The notes below the pieces were generated by a model that saw only the letters and a program-made list of their open reading frames with translations, had not been told where the DNA came from and did no database searches. Positions 13,288 to 20,637 of a DNA stretch of 31,476 nt are shown here, in pieces. Both the position numbers and the translations under genes were made by a program. Source of the stretch: a virus. How positions within the stretch are numbered: position 1 is the stretch's first letter; every line of letters begins with the position of its first letter. The stretch covers positions 1 to 31,476 of the IMG/VR virus record IMGVR_UViG_3300032220_000675; one strand, written 5' to 3'.

Positions 13288-13572
13288 ATGAACCAATTTA
13301 TGCAAGACTATGCCTCATGGGTCCTCGCTGTCATTGGGGTCTCAGGTATATATTTTGTTGGCCGTAAGAGTTTCTTCGGCTGGTATATTCTTCTATTCAA
13401 TGAAACTTTGTGGATAGGCTATGCTGTTGTTACAAAACAGTACGGGTTTATATTCTCAGCCCTTGCATATGCAGCAGTATATATTCAATCACATAGGCAC
13501 TGGAAGGCTTTAGATAAAGAACAGTTGTCTTGGAGGAGTTTTGCCAAGTTAGTTTGGGATCGCAATGATTAA
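13288..13572 (+). CDS. Membrane protein (94 aa)
   Basis: A 94-residue protein with about three hydrophobic spans (residues 8-25, 30-48, 51-67) and a charged C-terminus. The motif SGIYFVGRKSFFGWYILLFN resembles small membrane proteins of actinophages whose role is unknown. It overlaps the next gene by 8 nt. Leaderless start. Confidence 0.7.
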   Translation: MNQFMQDYASWVLAVIGVSGIYFVGRKSFFGWYILLFNETLWIGYAVVTKQYGFIFSALAYAAVYIQSHRHWKALDKEQLSWRSFAKLVWDRND

Positions 13573-13771
13573 CATGGAGATACCTGATCCATTCCAAACC
13601 TTTGTAGCCAAAAAATATGCTAACGCTAAGGGCTATGTGCATGACTTCTTTACTGGAGAATGGTCTTATAAGTGTAGTACTTGTAAGGATGATATTTCTG
13701 GTCCGTCCCGCAAAATATTAACCAAGATTAGACTATACCACAGCAGGAATGAGTGTTTAAATGGTTGGTAA
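13565..13771 (+). CDS. Zinc-ribbon protein (68 aa)
   Basis: C36-ST-C39 with later H and C (LYHSRNEC) suggest a zinc site. Basic C-terminal half. Start ATG 13565; ATG 13574 has a weak binding site. Overlaps both neighbours. Confidence 0.6.
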   Translation: MINMEIPDPFQTFVAKKYANAKGYVHDFFTGEWSYKCSTCKDDISGPSRKILTKIRLYHSRNECLNGW

Positions 13772-13871
13772 ATGCGATCACACCTGGTATATGCGTGAAC
13801 CAGGGATACAGTGTACAAAATGTTTAGTTATATGGGAGAGTGATGAGGATATTAATCTGTCCGATTTGTAA
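13761..13871 (+). CDS. Zinc-ribbon mini-protein (36 aa)
   Basis: A 36-residue protein: C5-D-H7 and C18-TK-C21. It overlaps the genes before and after. Too short to classify, but its cysteine spacing matches the neighbours. Confidence 0.5.
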   Translation: MVGKCDHTWYMREPGIQCTKCLVIWESDEDINLSDL

Positions 13872-13947
13872 GAAGGAATGGGATCTAAGATGGGGTATCT
13901 TTGCTCATGATTCCCTTGCTCGGCATATGAAGGCTACTCACCAATAG
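13843..13947 (+). CDS. C2H2 zinc-finger-like mini-protein (34 aa)
   Basis: A 34-residue protein with C6-PI-C9, H22, H27 and H32. Spacing is close to a classic C2H2 finger, so it may bind DNA or RNA. Overlaps the previous gene by 29 nt. A terminator-like hairpin follows. Confidence 0.5.
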   Translation: MRILICPICKKEWDLRWGIFAHDSLARHMKATHQ

Positions 13948-13961
13948 TGCCCGTGTAGGGC

Positions 13962-13987
13962 ATAGGGAGGTTTATAACTCCTATTTT
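13962..13987 (+). terminator. Terminator-like hairpin
   Basis: ATAGGGAG (13962-13969) and CTCCTAT (13978-13984) pair with one bulge, followed by TTT. It lies after the 13843 gene and before a new promoter. Confidence 0.5.
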
Positions 13988-14004
13988 CGCCGAACTTTAA
14001 AGAC

Positions 14005-14033
14005 TTGACAATTTTTTCGCCTAATGGTATGAT
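14005..14033 (+). promoter_or_regulatory. Leaderless promoter
   Basis: TTGACA (14005-14010), 17-nt spacer, TATGAT (14028-14033). The ATG at 14040 is 6 nt past the -10. One of the clearest examples of the type. Confidence 0.7.
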
Positions 14034-14039
14034 GTATAT

Positions 14040-14198
14040 ATGAACACTATGAAAGTAAAGGTTGAGATCAATCCTGCTACTGGACAATGGAGGTATTACG
14101 ATTCCGTTATACAGCAATACTCATCTGAGGAATGGCCAACCAGGAAGAAAGCCTTTGCTATGTCAAATAAATATTACGATGTGATGTATAAACCATGA
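14040..14198 (+). CDS. Hypothetical protein (52 aa)
   Basis: A 52-residue basic protein rich in Tyr and Lys (YDSVIQQYSSEEW, NKYYDVMYKP). Leaderless. Overlaps the next gene by ATGA. Confidence 0.55.
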   Translation: MNTMKVKVEINPATGQWRYYDSVIQQYSSEEWPTRKKAFAMSNKYYDVMYKP

Positions 14199-14314
14199 CA
14201 TGCACAAAATACGGATGCGACTATCAATTAGATCTTGATGGGCAAGTAACCTGCGCTGTCTGTGGGGCTATGGATGATGATATCCAACCTGTTAACCTTG
14301 ATGTGATAGAATAG
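14195..14314 (+). CDS. Zinc-ribbon mini-protein (39 aa)
   Basis: A 39-residue acidic protein with C3, C8, C20-AV-C23. The first pair is spaced C-x4-C. The 4-nt ATGA overlap with its neighbour supports it. Confidence 0.55.
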   Translation: MTCTKYGCDYQLDLDGQVTCAVCGAMDDDIQPVNLDVIE

Positions 14315-14318
14315 TCTA

Positions 14319-14507
14319 ATGCTAACCCTAACCCTAATACTAATCACATGGTATGCCACTAAGGTATATTACACAAAGAATTTTAAACTATCAATGCCTG
14401 CCTTGGATCCTGATATGGTCCATGCTAACTGTTATAAGTGTTCTCAAACCATATATACCCATATAGACAACCTTCGTGCTCCTTACTACTGTTTGGCGTG
14501 TAAGTGA
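14319..14507 (+). CDS. Membrane-anchored zinc-ribbon protein (62 aa)
   Basis: An N-terminal hydrophobic span (residues 1-12) is followed by C38-YK-C41 and C58-LA-C61. It probably sits at the membrane with a cytoplasmic or external zinc ribbon. Function unknown. Confidence 0.55.
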   Translation: MLTLTLILITWYATKVYYTKNFKLSMPALDPDMVHANCYKCSQTIYTHIDNLRAPYYCLACK

Positions 14508-14510
14508 GTC

Positions 14511-14657
14511 ATGGACAGGTTCGAGTCATCATATAGTAAGTTTGCTAAGTGGGAGCCATATAAGATAGCCTGTAGCAAATGTGATCAATTATATATCAAA
14601 CAAGATGACGAGCCTTTTGTATGTATTACTTGTGCTGCTAATAAAAGATTACGATAA
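14511..14657 (+). CDS. Zinc-ribbon mini-protein, MDRFESSY paralog 2 (48 aa)
   Basis: Starts MDRFESSYSKF as at 12434, with C21-SK-C24 and C38-IT-C41. Its 3' end overlaps the 3' end of the convergent minus gene by 9 nt. Confidence 0.6.
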   Translation: MDRFESSYSKFAKWEPYKIACSKCDQLYIKQDDEPFVCITCAANKRLR

Positions 14658-14963
14658 ATCTTTTGCTGCTTTATTAACCATACGGATCAAACCCCTACGA
14701 GTTATCTTGGATGCATCAAAGGTCTCTGTATAACCTCCTTGTGGCATATCTGCCTTATCCAGGAAATGTCCATATTTGGAAGTAAGGGTTTGTACTACTA
14801 GGGATTCTATGGCTCTTGCCTTATCCCGTTCGGGAAATGCCCAATATTTTATAAGTATCCAACCCTTGGTCCTATGGCTTGCAAACCTTCTTCCGCTTAC
14901 ATCTGATATACCTATCTTGATAGCCTTATGTCGTGGGCTATAGAGTATATAGAGTAGGGTCAT
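14649..14963 (-). CDS. GIY-YIG-like (T5orf172-type) nuclease-family protein
   Basis: A 104-residue protein. LYILYSP ... IKIGISD near residues 4-20 and R26 match the GIY-YIG/T5orf172 (MUG113-like) start. Ending QGGYTETFD is typical of phage homologs. These are small homing or host-DNA nucleases or regulators; this one lacks a clear DNA-binding tail. TATAAT (14970-14975 reverse) is 6 nt before the ATG, so leaderless. Confidence 0.65.
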   Translation of the reverse strand: MTLLYILYSPRHKAIKIGISDVSGRRFASHRTKGWILIKYWAFPERDKARAIESLVVQTLTSKYGHFLDKADMPQGGYTETFDASKITRRGLIRMVNKAAKDLS

Positions 14964-14969
14964 AGGTCT

Positions 14970-15012
14970 ATTATACTTGATATGCCGTGGATAATTCTAG
15001 ACATGTTATACT
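14970..15012. promoter_or_regulatory. Divergent leaderless promoters
   Basis: Minus TATAAT (14970-14975) and plus TATACT (15007-15012), with a DnaA-like box, one mismatch (CGTGGATAA, 14986-14994), between. Both genes start 6 nt from their -10. Confidence 0.55.
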
Positions 15013-15018
15013 TAGTAT

Positions 15019-15735
15019 ATGAACAATTTTAAGTGTGCTTCTTGCGATAAGATTCACTTTGACCAAGGAGAAAAAATAAATGTTATGAATCTAAAAGATA
15101 ATCCGAATATGCTAGATCATTTAGATTTGCCTTTTCCTATTATAAAACAATCAATTAAAGGTAATGCAAAAATAATTGAATACAAAGATGTTTATAGATT
15201 ATATATTGGAGAAAAACAATGGAATGCTTTAGACATGAACAATAAAAATGAAGTTAATGAACTTTATTCTTCATATGATTTAAGTTATGGAGATGTCTTA
15301 TTGTCTGGTTTAGGTTTTGGAGTATTGGCTCAATGGATAGCCTCTAAACCAGAAGTTAAATCTGTTACAGTAATTGAATTTAGTCAAGATGTTGTAGATA
15401 TATTTTTAAAAAACAATAAATTACATGAAAAAATTAAATTAGTTGTTCAAGATATAGGATTATACAAAGATACAAAGACTTATGATTGGGCAATTTTTGA
15501 TCATTATGAAGGTGAAACTCAGCCAACCAAGCAGGAAATAGAGCAAATCTGTAATAATATAAAATTTAATAATTTATGGTTTTGGTCATTAGAATATCGG
15601 TTAATTGAAAAATATAATTCTTGGTCAAAATTTAGAAATGATTATAGTTTAAAAATACCAGATCTGAGTCTCAAGCAGATAAACAAGTATATTATGGATT
15701 TATACAGTCCACAAAATTTTATTTTAGAAGAATAA
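15019..15735 (+). CDS. Class I SAM-dependent methyltransferase, spermidine-synthase-like
   Basis: A 238-residue protein. An N-terminal C6-AS-C9 is followed by a Rossmann-type core: DVLLSGLGFGVLAQWIA (motif I, residues 92-108), VKSVTVIEFSQDVVDIF with the acidic motif II, then YDWAIFDHYEG (motif IV). The order resembles spermidine synthase-like methyltransferases. Substrate unknown. Leaderless start. Its codons are unusually AT-rich compared with the left region. Confidence 0.75.
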   Translation: MNNFKCASCDKIHFDQGEKINVMNLKDNPNMLDHLDLPFPIIKQSIKGNAKIIEYKDVYRLYIGEKQWNALDMNNKNEVNELYSSYDLSYGDVLLSGLGFGVLAQWIASKPEVKSVTVIEFSQDVVDIFLKNNKLHEKIKLVVQDIGLYKDTKTYDWAIFDHYEGETQPTKQEIEQICNNIKFNNLWFWSLEYRLIEKYNSWSKFRNDYSLKIPDLSLKQINKYIMDLYSPQNFILEE

Positions 15736-15803
15736 AAACAACTTATGCCTGACTTGACACTTCAAGCCTACTTGGATAATTCTGGATATGATATAATTAT
15801 TAT

Positions 15804-15929
15804 ATGAACAAGGCCAAATGTTTTTTTTGCGATAAAGACGCAACTCATTACGATGTGGTAGTAGATCACGCCGAATATATAGTTGCAGATGTCTGCTTAA
15901 ATCATTTGTCTATGGGTCTTATTTCATAA
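15804..15929 (+). CDS. Zinc-ribbon mini-protein (41 aa)
   Basis: C6-FF-C9, H15, H22, C31 and H34 suggest a zinc site. TATAAT (15792-15797) is 6 nt before the ATG. Function unknown. Confidence 0.6.
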   Translation: MNKAKCFFCDKDATHYDVVVDHAEYIVADVCLNHLSMGLIS

Positions 15930-15930
15930 T

Positions 15931-16152
15931 ATGAATAGTAGAATACTTAAAGATGGATCAGAAATAATTTCATTTGAGACTCCAGTTGATTTAATTATAC
16001 ATACAAAAGCCCCTGGAAAATGGAAATTGATTGATTTAGAAACAGGAGAAGAATACCTTGGATCTGAAGTAGAAACTGGCTTTGCGGAAATTTTACGAGA
16101 AAAAGTTAAAAATGGCAAAATAGGAACTTGGATAAAAACTCTTGGTAAATAA
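15931..16152 (+). CDS. Hypothetical protein (73 aa)
   Basis: A 73-residue mixed alpha/beta protein. It starts one base after the previous stop. No family recognised. Confidence 0.55.
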   Translation: MNSRILKDGSEIISFETPVDLIIHTKAPGKWKLIDLETGEEYLGSEVETGFAEILREKVKNGKIGTWIKTLGK

Positions 16153-16185
16153 AAAATATAGTAAGTGTCTTGGAGAATACTAAAT

Positions 16186-16341
16186 ATGAAATCAAATGTA
16201 GAGTCATGTGATTTAAAAGAACATTTATTTGAAAATGGTGGATTGACGCTCATTTGTTCAAAATGTTCAAAAACATTTGAAGAGTATCAGGAAGACTTGG
16301 AAGTTTTTATTAAAGACTATAGAAATAACAAGAAGTCTTAG
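16186..16341 (+). CDS. Zinc-ribbon protein, cassette paralog 1 (51 aa)
   Basis: C8, C24-SK-C27, H13, and an acidic C-terminal helix (YQEDLEVFIKDYRN). It is homologous to the gene at 23620. Both lie tail-to-tail with a glutathione-peroxidase-like gene. Here the two stops overlap by 4 nt. Confidence 0.65.
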   Translation: MKSNVESCDLKEHLFENGGLTLICSKCSKTFEEYQEDLEVFIKDYRNNKKS

Positions 16342-17024
16342 AGAACTATTGCATATGGCGCTAATGTTCCAGCAGGGTGTGTGTAATAAGTTATATCTTT
16401 ATCTTCTAATAATTCTTCAATTGCATTTGATATATTCTTAAAGTCTTCTCCTGAACTTGTTTCTTTAAAGCCATTTTTTGTAGCAGCATCCATCAAAGTA
16501 GAATTAGCATATCTTATAATAACCTTGCCATTTTTATTAACAAGGAATTTTTCAAAATTTCCAAACATTGGCAGACCTTTTGCAAGGTTTTGGTAAATTG
16601 GATGTACATCTTCTCCCTCTAACAGTTTTCTTGGAAAGGATTCTGTTCTACCTGGATATAATTTTTTTAATGCTTGATTTGAGATTGATGTACCAACCAT
16701 AGATGTAACTAGTTCAGAAAACCCATAGGTTACATTGTATAGTTCTTTTGCATAATCTCTTGCCTCTTCTGGACCATCAATCCCACATTCATACTGGTCA
16801 TAAGTAATTCCTGGACCACAATAGTCGTTGGTTGGTATGGCAACTACTTCAAATCCTCGATCTTTGTATTTTTGATATAGCATTTCTATGATGCCGTATT
16901 GAGGGGCATTGCCACAATCTGCAGTAACATTAATAAACATTGTTACCTTGCCTTTATAGGAATTTAGCATATTTTCTTGCCCATCCCACGATTTTAGTGG
17001 AATATCATAAATAGATGCTGTCAT
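16338..17024 (-). CDS. Glutathione-peroxidase-like protein 1
   Basis: A 228-residue thioredoxin-fold protein. NVTADCGNAPQY (C37) aligns with the GPx peroxidatic loop and the following GFEVVAIPTNDY with the GPx motif that usually reads FPCNQF. C69 could resolve. The usual tetrad Gln is replaced by D in TNDY, and the Trp of WNF is G155 in MFGNFEKF. So catalysis may differ from true GPx. AGGAGGA upstream sets the ATG. Homologous to the gene at 23771. It would reduce peroxides with an unknown donor. Confidence 0.7.
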   Translation of the reverse strand: MTASIYDIPLKSWDGQENMLNSYKGKVTMFINVTADCGNAPQYGIIEMLYQKYKDRGFEVVAIPTNDYCGPGITYDQYECGIDGPEEARDYAKELYNVTYGFSELVTSMVGTSISNQALKKLYPGRTESFPRKLLEGEDVHPIYQNLAKGLPMFGNFEKFLVNKNGKVIIRYANSTLMDAATKNGFKETSSGEDFKNISNAIEELLEDKDITYYTHPAGTLAPYAIVL

Positions 17025-17096
17025 ATGAGTCCTCCTAAAACTATGTGTTTATTATACACCTTTTATGCTAAATGGTCTTCACTTTGCATATTTGGC

Positions 17097-17125
17097 TTGA
17101 CATCTTGGTCATTATAAGATATAAT
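17097..17125 (+). promoter_or_regulatory. Promoter for the 17157 operon
   Basis: TTGACA (17097-17102), 17-nt spacer, TATAAT (17120-17125), the best sigma-70 match in the window. GGAGGAA precedes the ATG at 17157. Confidence 0.75.
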
Positions 17126-17156
17126 AAAAGTATAAAGTAAAACTATTGGAGGAATT

Positions 17157-17243
17157 ATGATACACGCACTATTTCTTATACCAGCGCTTATTACAGGGTA
17201 TATTGCTTGTTATATTGTAATGACATATAAAGTAGAGCAATAG
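17157..17243 (+). CDS. Single-span membrane micropeptide (28 aa)
   Basis: A 28-residue protein with a hydrophobic stretch (residues 4-22). A GGAGGAA site and a strong promoter lie upstream. Function unknown. Confidence 0.5.
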   Translation: MIHALFLIPALITGYIACYIVMTYKVEQ

Positions 17244-17244
17244 T

Positions 17245-17418
17245 ATGAGCGTAGATGAAATGTCATTGCGAGAAGAAATTGCAAGGGCTATAGAATCTAT
17301 TGAGATTCAAGACTCTATTACTAATGCCCTTGGTATGCGTATGCTTGCTGCAAAAGTAGCAAGGGGAGAAGATAACTATATGACAAATATGTTTGAAAGC
17401 CAAGTTGACTTTGAGTAA
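17245..17418 (+). CDS. Hypothetical protein (57 aa)
   Basis: A 57-residue helical protein. It begins 1 nt after the previous stop. No family recognised. Confidence 0.55.
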   Translation: MSVDEMSLREEIARAIESIEIQDSITNALGMRMLAAKVARGEDNYMTNMFESQVDFE

Positions 17419-17539
17419 AGAACCTAAGATTGCTCAAATGGATTGGCGTTCCCTAGGCTACTGGCCTATATGGAAAGATGGAAAGAAAGTCTGGGTACCT
17501 AGAGATGCTGAAGCATTCAACAAAAATAGAGAAGACTAG
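17411..17539 (+). CDS. Hypothetical protein (42 aa)
   Basis: Reads MSKEPKIAQMDWRSLGYWP from TTG 17411, or from ATG 17438 as a 33-residue product. Trp- and Tyr-rich middle. The next gene overlaps. Start uncertain. Confidence 0.45.
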   Translation: MSKEPKIAQMDWRSLGYWPIWKDGKKVWVPRDAEAFNKNRED

Positions 17540-17750
17540 AATCTGGCCACTAAGGATTATAGGTAATTTCCTTGGTGGTTATGCTAGTAATCATTTAGTC
17601 AAGTCTCTTGATCTAGATGAAGATAATAATTTGGGATTACGCTTTAAGTACCATGCAAAAATGTGGAAATATCTTAATAAACCTTATGAGCGGTGGGGCA
17701 CTTACTACAGCCTAGACTTAGATGCGTGGAAAAAAGATTTAAATGGCTAA
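17505..17750 (+). CDS. Hypothetical protein (81 aa)
   Basis: An 81-residue basic protein (MLKHSTKIEKTRIWPL). An in-frame ATG at 17478 is possible. The C-terminal half (KYHAKMWKYLNKPYERWG) is aromatic-rich. It overlaps the convergent oxygenase gene by 12 nt. Function unknown. Confidence 0.55.
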   Translation: MLKHSTKIEKTRIWPLRIIGNFLGGYASNHLVKSLDLDEDNNLGLRFKYHAKMWKYLNKPYERWGTYYSLDLDAWKKDLNG

Positions 17751-18311
17751 ATATTTTGGAACTTTTATTTTTTCATATATTCCATTTGAATAAGAATATC
17801 GAACTCCTGATGTAACTTTAAGGACTTCGTGAGTGCAATGATCTTCTGCGCTATGAATAACTAAATCACCTGGCTCTGGTTTATAAGTAATTGACTGGTT
17901 TGGGTATCTAAGTTCTCCACCACCAAAATCGTTTATATAGGTAACAGTACCAAAAATGTTATTATTTTTTAATATAAATTCTTCTCCTTCTTTTAAAAGC
18001 AAACTTTGTTTTCTTACATCTAAAAAGGCATCATTGTCTGCATGTAGACCCCAGGTATCTCCTATGCTTAATATATTCATGGTGCTACAATTTGTAATAT
18101 GATATGGATCTTTTACTATTTGTTTAATTTTATTATATATAATAGTAAGACTTTTAATTTCTTTACTAGTATTTTTAGTATCCCACAAGGATTCTTTCTT
18201 TAAATTAATTTCATTATTTATGGTTAACAAATCTTCATTAGATAAAAAATTTTTATATACGTATATGTCTTCACCAATTTGAGTTAAATTATTTAAATTA
18301 AAAGGTATCAT
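17739..18311 (-). CDS. 2OG-Fe(II) oxygenase
   Basis: A 190-residue protein. H90-A-D92 and H161 for iron, R171 (SGVRYSYS) for 2-oxoglutarate, with GGGELRYPNQ and KPEPGDLVIH between, as in prolyl-4-hydroxylase-like phage enzymes. Target unknown. TATAAT (18318-18323 reverse) lies 6 nt before the ATG. Shares the intergenic region with the gene at 18387. Very close in its C-terminal core to the one at 19847. Confidence 0.85.
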   Translation of the reverse strand: MIPFNLNNLTQIGEDIYVYKNFLSNEDLLTINNEINLKKESLWDTKNTSKEIKSLTIIYNKIKQIVKDPYHITNCSTMNILSIGDTWGLHADNDAFLDVRKQSLLLKEGEEFILKNNNIFGTVTYINDFGGGELRYPNQSITYKPEPGDLVIHSAEDHCTHEVLKVTSGVRYSYSNGIYEKIKVPKYLAI

Positions 18312-18317
18312 ATTTAC

Positions 18318-18379
18318 ATTATATCATTATTCGCTGTCAAAATTATCAATTTGACACAGACTTTAATTTTTGATATAAT
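18318..18379. promoter_or_regulatory. Divergent leaderless promoters
   Basis: Plus: TTGACA (18351-18356), spacer 17, TATAAT (18374-18379), ATG 18387 (7-nt gap). Minus: TATAAT (18318-18323), 6-nt gap to the ATG at 18311. A reverse TTGACA (18335-18340) sits closer than usual. Confidence 0.6.
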
Positions 18380-18386
18380 AGATAAT

Positions 18387-18836
18387 ATGAAACCAACAGC
18401 ACATATATACGATGTAGACGGAACGCTTGCCAATATAGATCCCTATCTGCACTATGTTCGTGGCTCTAATAGGGACTACGATGCCTTTCATGAGGCTTCT
18501 ATAGATGCCCTGCCAAATGTAAATGTTTTAGAAATGTTAAATAATTCTGTTAGTGATGGTCATTCTATCCTTGTTGTTACTTCACGTAAAGAGAAATATC
18601 GTGGACTTACATCTATGTGGCTTGCTAAAAATAATATTAGATCTCATGGTTTATTTATGAGGGCAGATAACGATAATAGACCAGACTATGAAGCAAAAAA
18701 AGATATGCTTGATAAAATAACTTTACTATGGAATGTAACTCATGCTATAGATGACAATCCAAATGTGATAAGACTATGGGAAGATCACAACATTGCTACA
18801 ACCAAAATAGGAACATGGGATGGGCAAAAGTCTTGA
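18387..18836 (+). CDS. HAD-superfamily phosphatase, Pnkp 3'-phosphatase-like
   Basis: A 149-residue protein. D9-V-D11-GTLANI is the catalytic DxD of HAD phosphatases. VVTSRKEKYR fits motif II, and DMLDKI ... HAIDDNPNV motifs III/IV. It resembles the phosphatase domain of phage polynucleotide kinases but lacks the kinase domain. It may process 3' ends of cut RNA or DNA. The start at 18387 is set by the promoter; an earlier in-frame TTG at 18351 is the -35. Confidence 0.75.
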   Translation: MKPTAHIYDVDGTLANIDPYLHYVRGSNRDYDAFHEASIDALPNVNVLEMLNNSVSDGHSILVVTSRKEKYRGLTSMWLAKNNIRSHGLFMRADNDNRPDYEAKKDMLDKITLLWNVTHAIDDNPNVIRLWEDHNIATTKIGTWDGQKS

Positions 18837-18861
18837 TATATATACTTGAATATGGTATGAT
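18833..18861 (+). promoter_or_regulatory. Leaderless promoter
   Basis: TTGATA (18833-18838), 17-nt spacer, TATGAT (18856-18861). ATG 18868 is 6 nt on. Confidence 0.6.
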
Positions 18862-18867
18862 TAGTTT

Positions 18868-18996
18868 ATGAGCAAACGAGTTAAAAAAATTTATAAATGC
18901 GTTGAGTGTGAGACTATGATTACTATTGTAACAAAAGTTCACGAACTACCCGAATCAATTATTTGTCCTTGTGACAACGTAGCAGAAAGCCAGTGA
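18868..18996 (+). CDS. Zinc-ribbon mini-protein (42 aa)
   Basis: C11-VE-C14 and C33-P-C35. Basic N-terminus (MSKRVKKIYK). Leaderless start. Function unknown. Confidence 0.55.
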   Translation: MSKRVKKIYKCVECETMITIVTKVHELPESIICPCDNVAESQ

Positions 18997-19001
18997 TCTA
19001 A

Positions 19002-19166
19002 TTGAAAAAATCTAACAACAAGGTATCTCAACACAAAATTAATAGAGCAACAAAAAATAAAAAAAGAATAAAAAATAAGCCCTATCTTTCTAAATTTGAA
19101 ATACAACAAAATAGAATAAGAGAAGAACTCTTACTCCCTGCTTTATCATTAATGGGTAAAAGTTAA
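19002..19166 (+). CDS. Small basic protein (54 aa)
   Basis: A very basic protein (KKSNNKVSQHKINRATKNKKRI) from a TTG start 6 nt after the previous stop. Perhaps nucleic-acid binding. The start lacks a clear ribosome binding site. Confidence 0.4.
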   Translation: MKKSNNKVSQHKINRATKNKKRIKNKPYLSKFEIQQNRIREELLLPALSLMGKS

Positions 19167-19172
19167 ATAATC

Positions 19173-19838
19173 ATGACATTTTTAAAAGGTTTTGCCAAAG
19201 AATTGTCAGAATCAGAAGTTAGTTTTAAAGAAATACATAGCAATATTTTTATAGTAGAAGATTTTATTCCTCAAGAAACGATAGATGACTGTTTTGCTAT
19301 CATAAATAAAACCACAGAATCAGAGTGGAGTTCTTTTTATTTAGAAAATTTAAAAACTTTCTGTATGGAAAAATTTAACAGAGATGATGTTGAAAACCTT
19401 GTTGCTGAAGGTAAATTTGAAATTACTGAAAACTGGGCCGATAAAAATCTTTATATTCCAGACTCTTTGATTGCTAAAACAATTATAAAAAGAATAAATG
19501 ATCTGATAGAAAAAACAGACCAGTCTCTTGCATTGATTGGTTGCCACACTATTCAAAGAATGTATAATGGTGTTGAACTATTTTCTCATACAGATGTACA
19601 TACAGACCCTTCAATTCAGTATGCAGCGATTTTTTACCTTAATGATAATTATGAAGGTGGACAACTTTTCTTTGAAAACTTAAACATATCTTTAAAACCA
19701 AAGGCTGGATCTCTTGTGCTTTTTCCAGGAACGGAAGAATTTAAACATGGCGTAACAGTTGTAAATCCTGGACCTACAAGATACGTTCTTGTTGGATTTA
19801 TAAAAACAAAAGATTTTTACAATAAAAATAAATTCTAA
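19173..19838 (+). CDS. 2OG-Fe(II) oxygenase
   Basis: A 221-residue protein with H139-T-D141 (or H143-T-D145), H192 and R203 in the prolyl-4-hydroxylase-type core. EGGQLFF and KPKAGSLVLFPG mark the jelly-roll strands. The N-terminal half (residues 1-120) is specific to this gene. It starts 6 nt after the gene before. Substrate unknown. Confidence 0.85.
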   Translation: MTFLKGFAKELSESEVSFKEIHSNIFIVEDFIPQETIDDCFAIINKTTESEWSSFYLENLKTFCMEKFNRDDVENLVAEGKFEITENWADKNLYIPDSLIAKTIIKRINDLIEKTDQSLALIGCHTIQRMYNGVELFSHTDVHTDPSIQYAAIFYLNDNYEGGQLFFENLNISLKPKAGSLVLFPGTEEFKHGVTVVNPGPTRYVLVGFIKTKDFYNKNKF

Positions 19839-19846
19839 TTATAAAA

Positions 19847-20563
19847 TTAAGAAATGTAAGGAAGTTTTTCTCTTTCAACCATTTCGTCTGGTAATATAAC
19901 CAGTTGATCATTTTTCTTTAGTGGGTCTAGCCAAGTTTCTTCTATACGAGAAGGGTCCGCTGTTTGAAGTTTATATTCTTCAGTACCATAATTGTTAAAA
20001 GTTCCTGGATTTTTAATTGCTTCTAAACAAAAGTTTGAATATGAGTATCTTGATCCAGAAAGGACTGGTTTAACTCCATGAGCATAATCTTCTAATGCGC
20101 CATGAATAACTAAATCCCCTGGCTGAACGGGTATAACTATGTCTTGTTTTGGATAAAAAACTTCTCCTCCAGTAAACTCCCCAAAGTAAACACAAACTCC
20201 AAATTCTAATAGGCAACATGTTGACCATATGTCTGGTAATGTTAGGTTTTCATGATTTCCTTCACCAGGACTATCCCAATGAGGTTCCATTCCTGCGCCC
20301 TCTTTATAATGAAGCATGCTTAACAATGGGTGAACAACATATTGTGGAGCAAGTAGTTCAGAAACCTTTACCCAAACAGGAAAAACTTCTGGGATAGATT
20401 CTGTGACACCATAGTTTACTACTCCAAATGGATGTTTTGTAGATTTATCTTCTCGCTCTTTTAATATTTTATTTACAAAATCAACCTCTTCCTTACTAAT
20501 AAAATTAGGAATGTAATAGAGTTTCTCGTCTAGCCTTTGAAGGTTTGGATGTGATATAGTCAT
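19847..20563 (-). CDS. 2OG-Fe(II) oxygenase
   Basis: A 238-residue protein (MTISHPNLQR). H95-W-D97, H162 and R172 for iron and 2-oxoglutarate. TGGEVFYP and QPGDLVIHGA as in the others. A C-terminal extension of about 60 residues (after 180) is unique. TATAAT (20570-20575 reverse) is 6 nt before ATG 20563. An upstream ATG at 20581 is less likely. Target unknown. Confidence 0.85.
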   Translation of the reverse strand: MTISHPNLQRLDEKLYYIPNFISKEEVDFVNKILKEREDKSTKHPFGVVNYGVTESIPEVFPVWVKVSELLAPQYVVHPLLSMLHYKEGAGMEPHWDSPGEGNHENLTLPDIWSTCCLLEFGVCVYFGEFTGGEVFYPKQDIVIPVQPGDLVIHGALEDYAHGVKPVLSGSRYSYSNFCLEAIKNPGTFNNYGTEEYKLQTADPSRIEETWLDPLKKNDQLVILPDEMVEREKLPYIS

Positions 20564-20637
20564 GACTTTATTATAGCACAATTTTTAGACTATACTTCAA
20601 TATATTCCCGACTTTAGGCCTATGGTATAATTGTAAT

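Noticed and set aside
15924-16253. 109-residue minus frame
   Set aside because: Antisense to two adjacent plus genes. Its composition is atypical.
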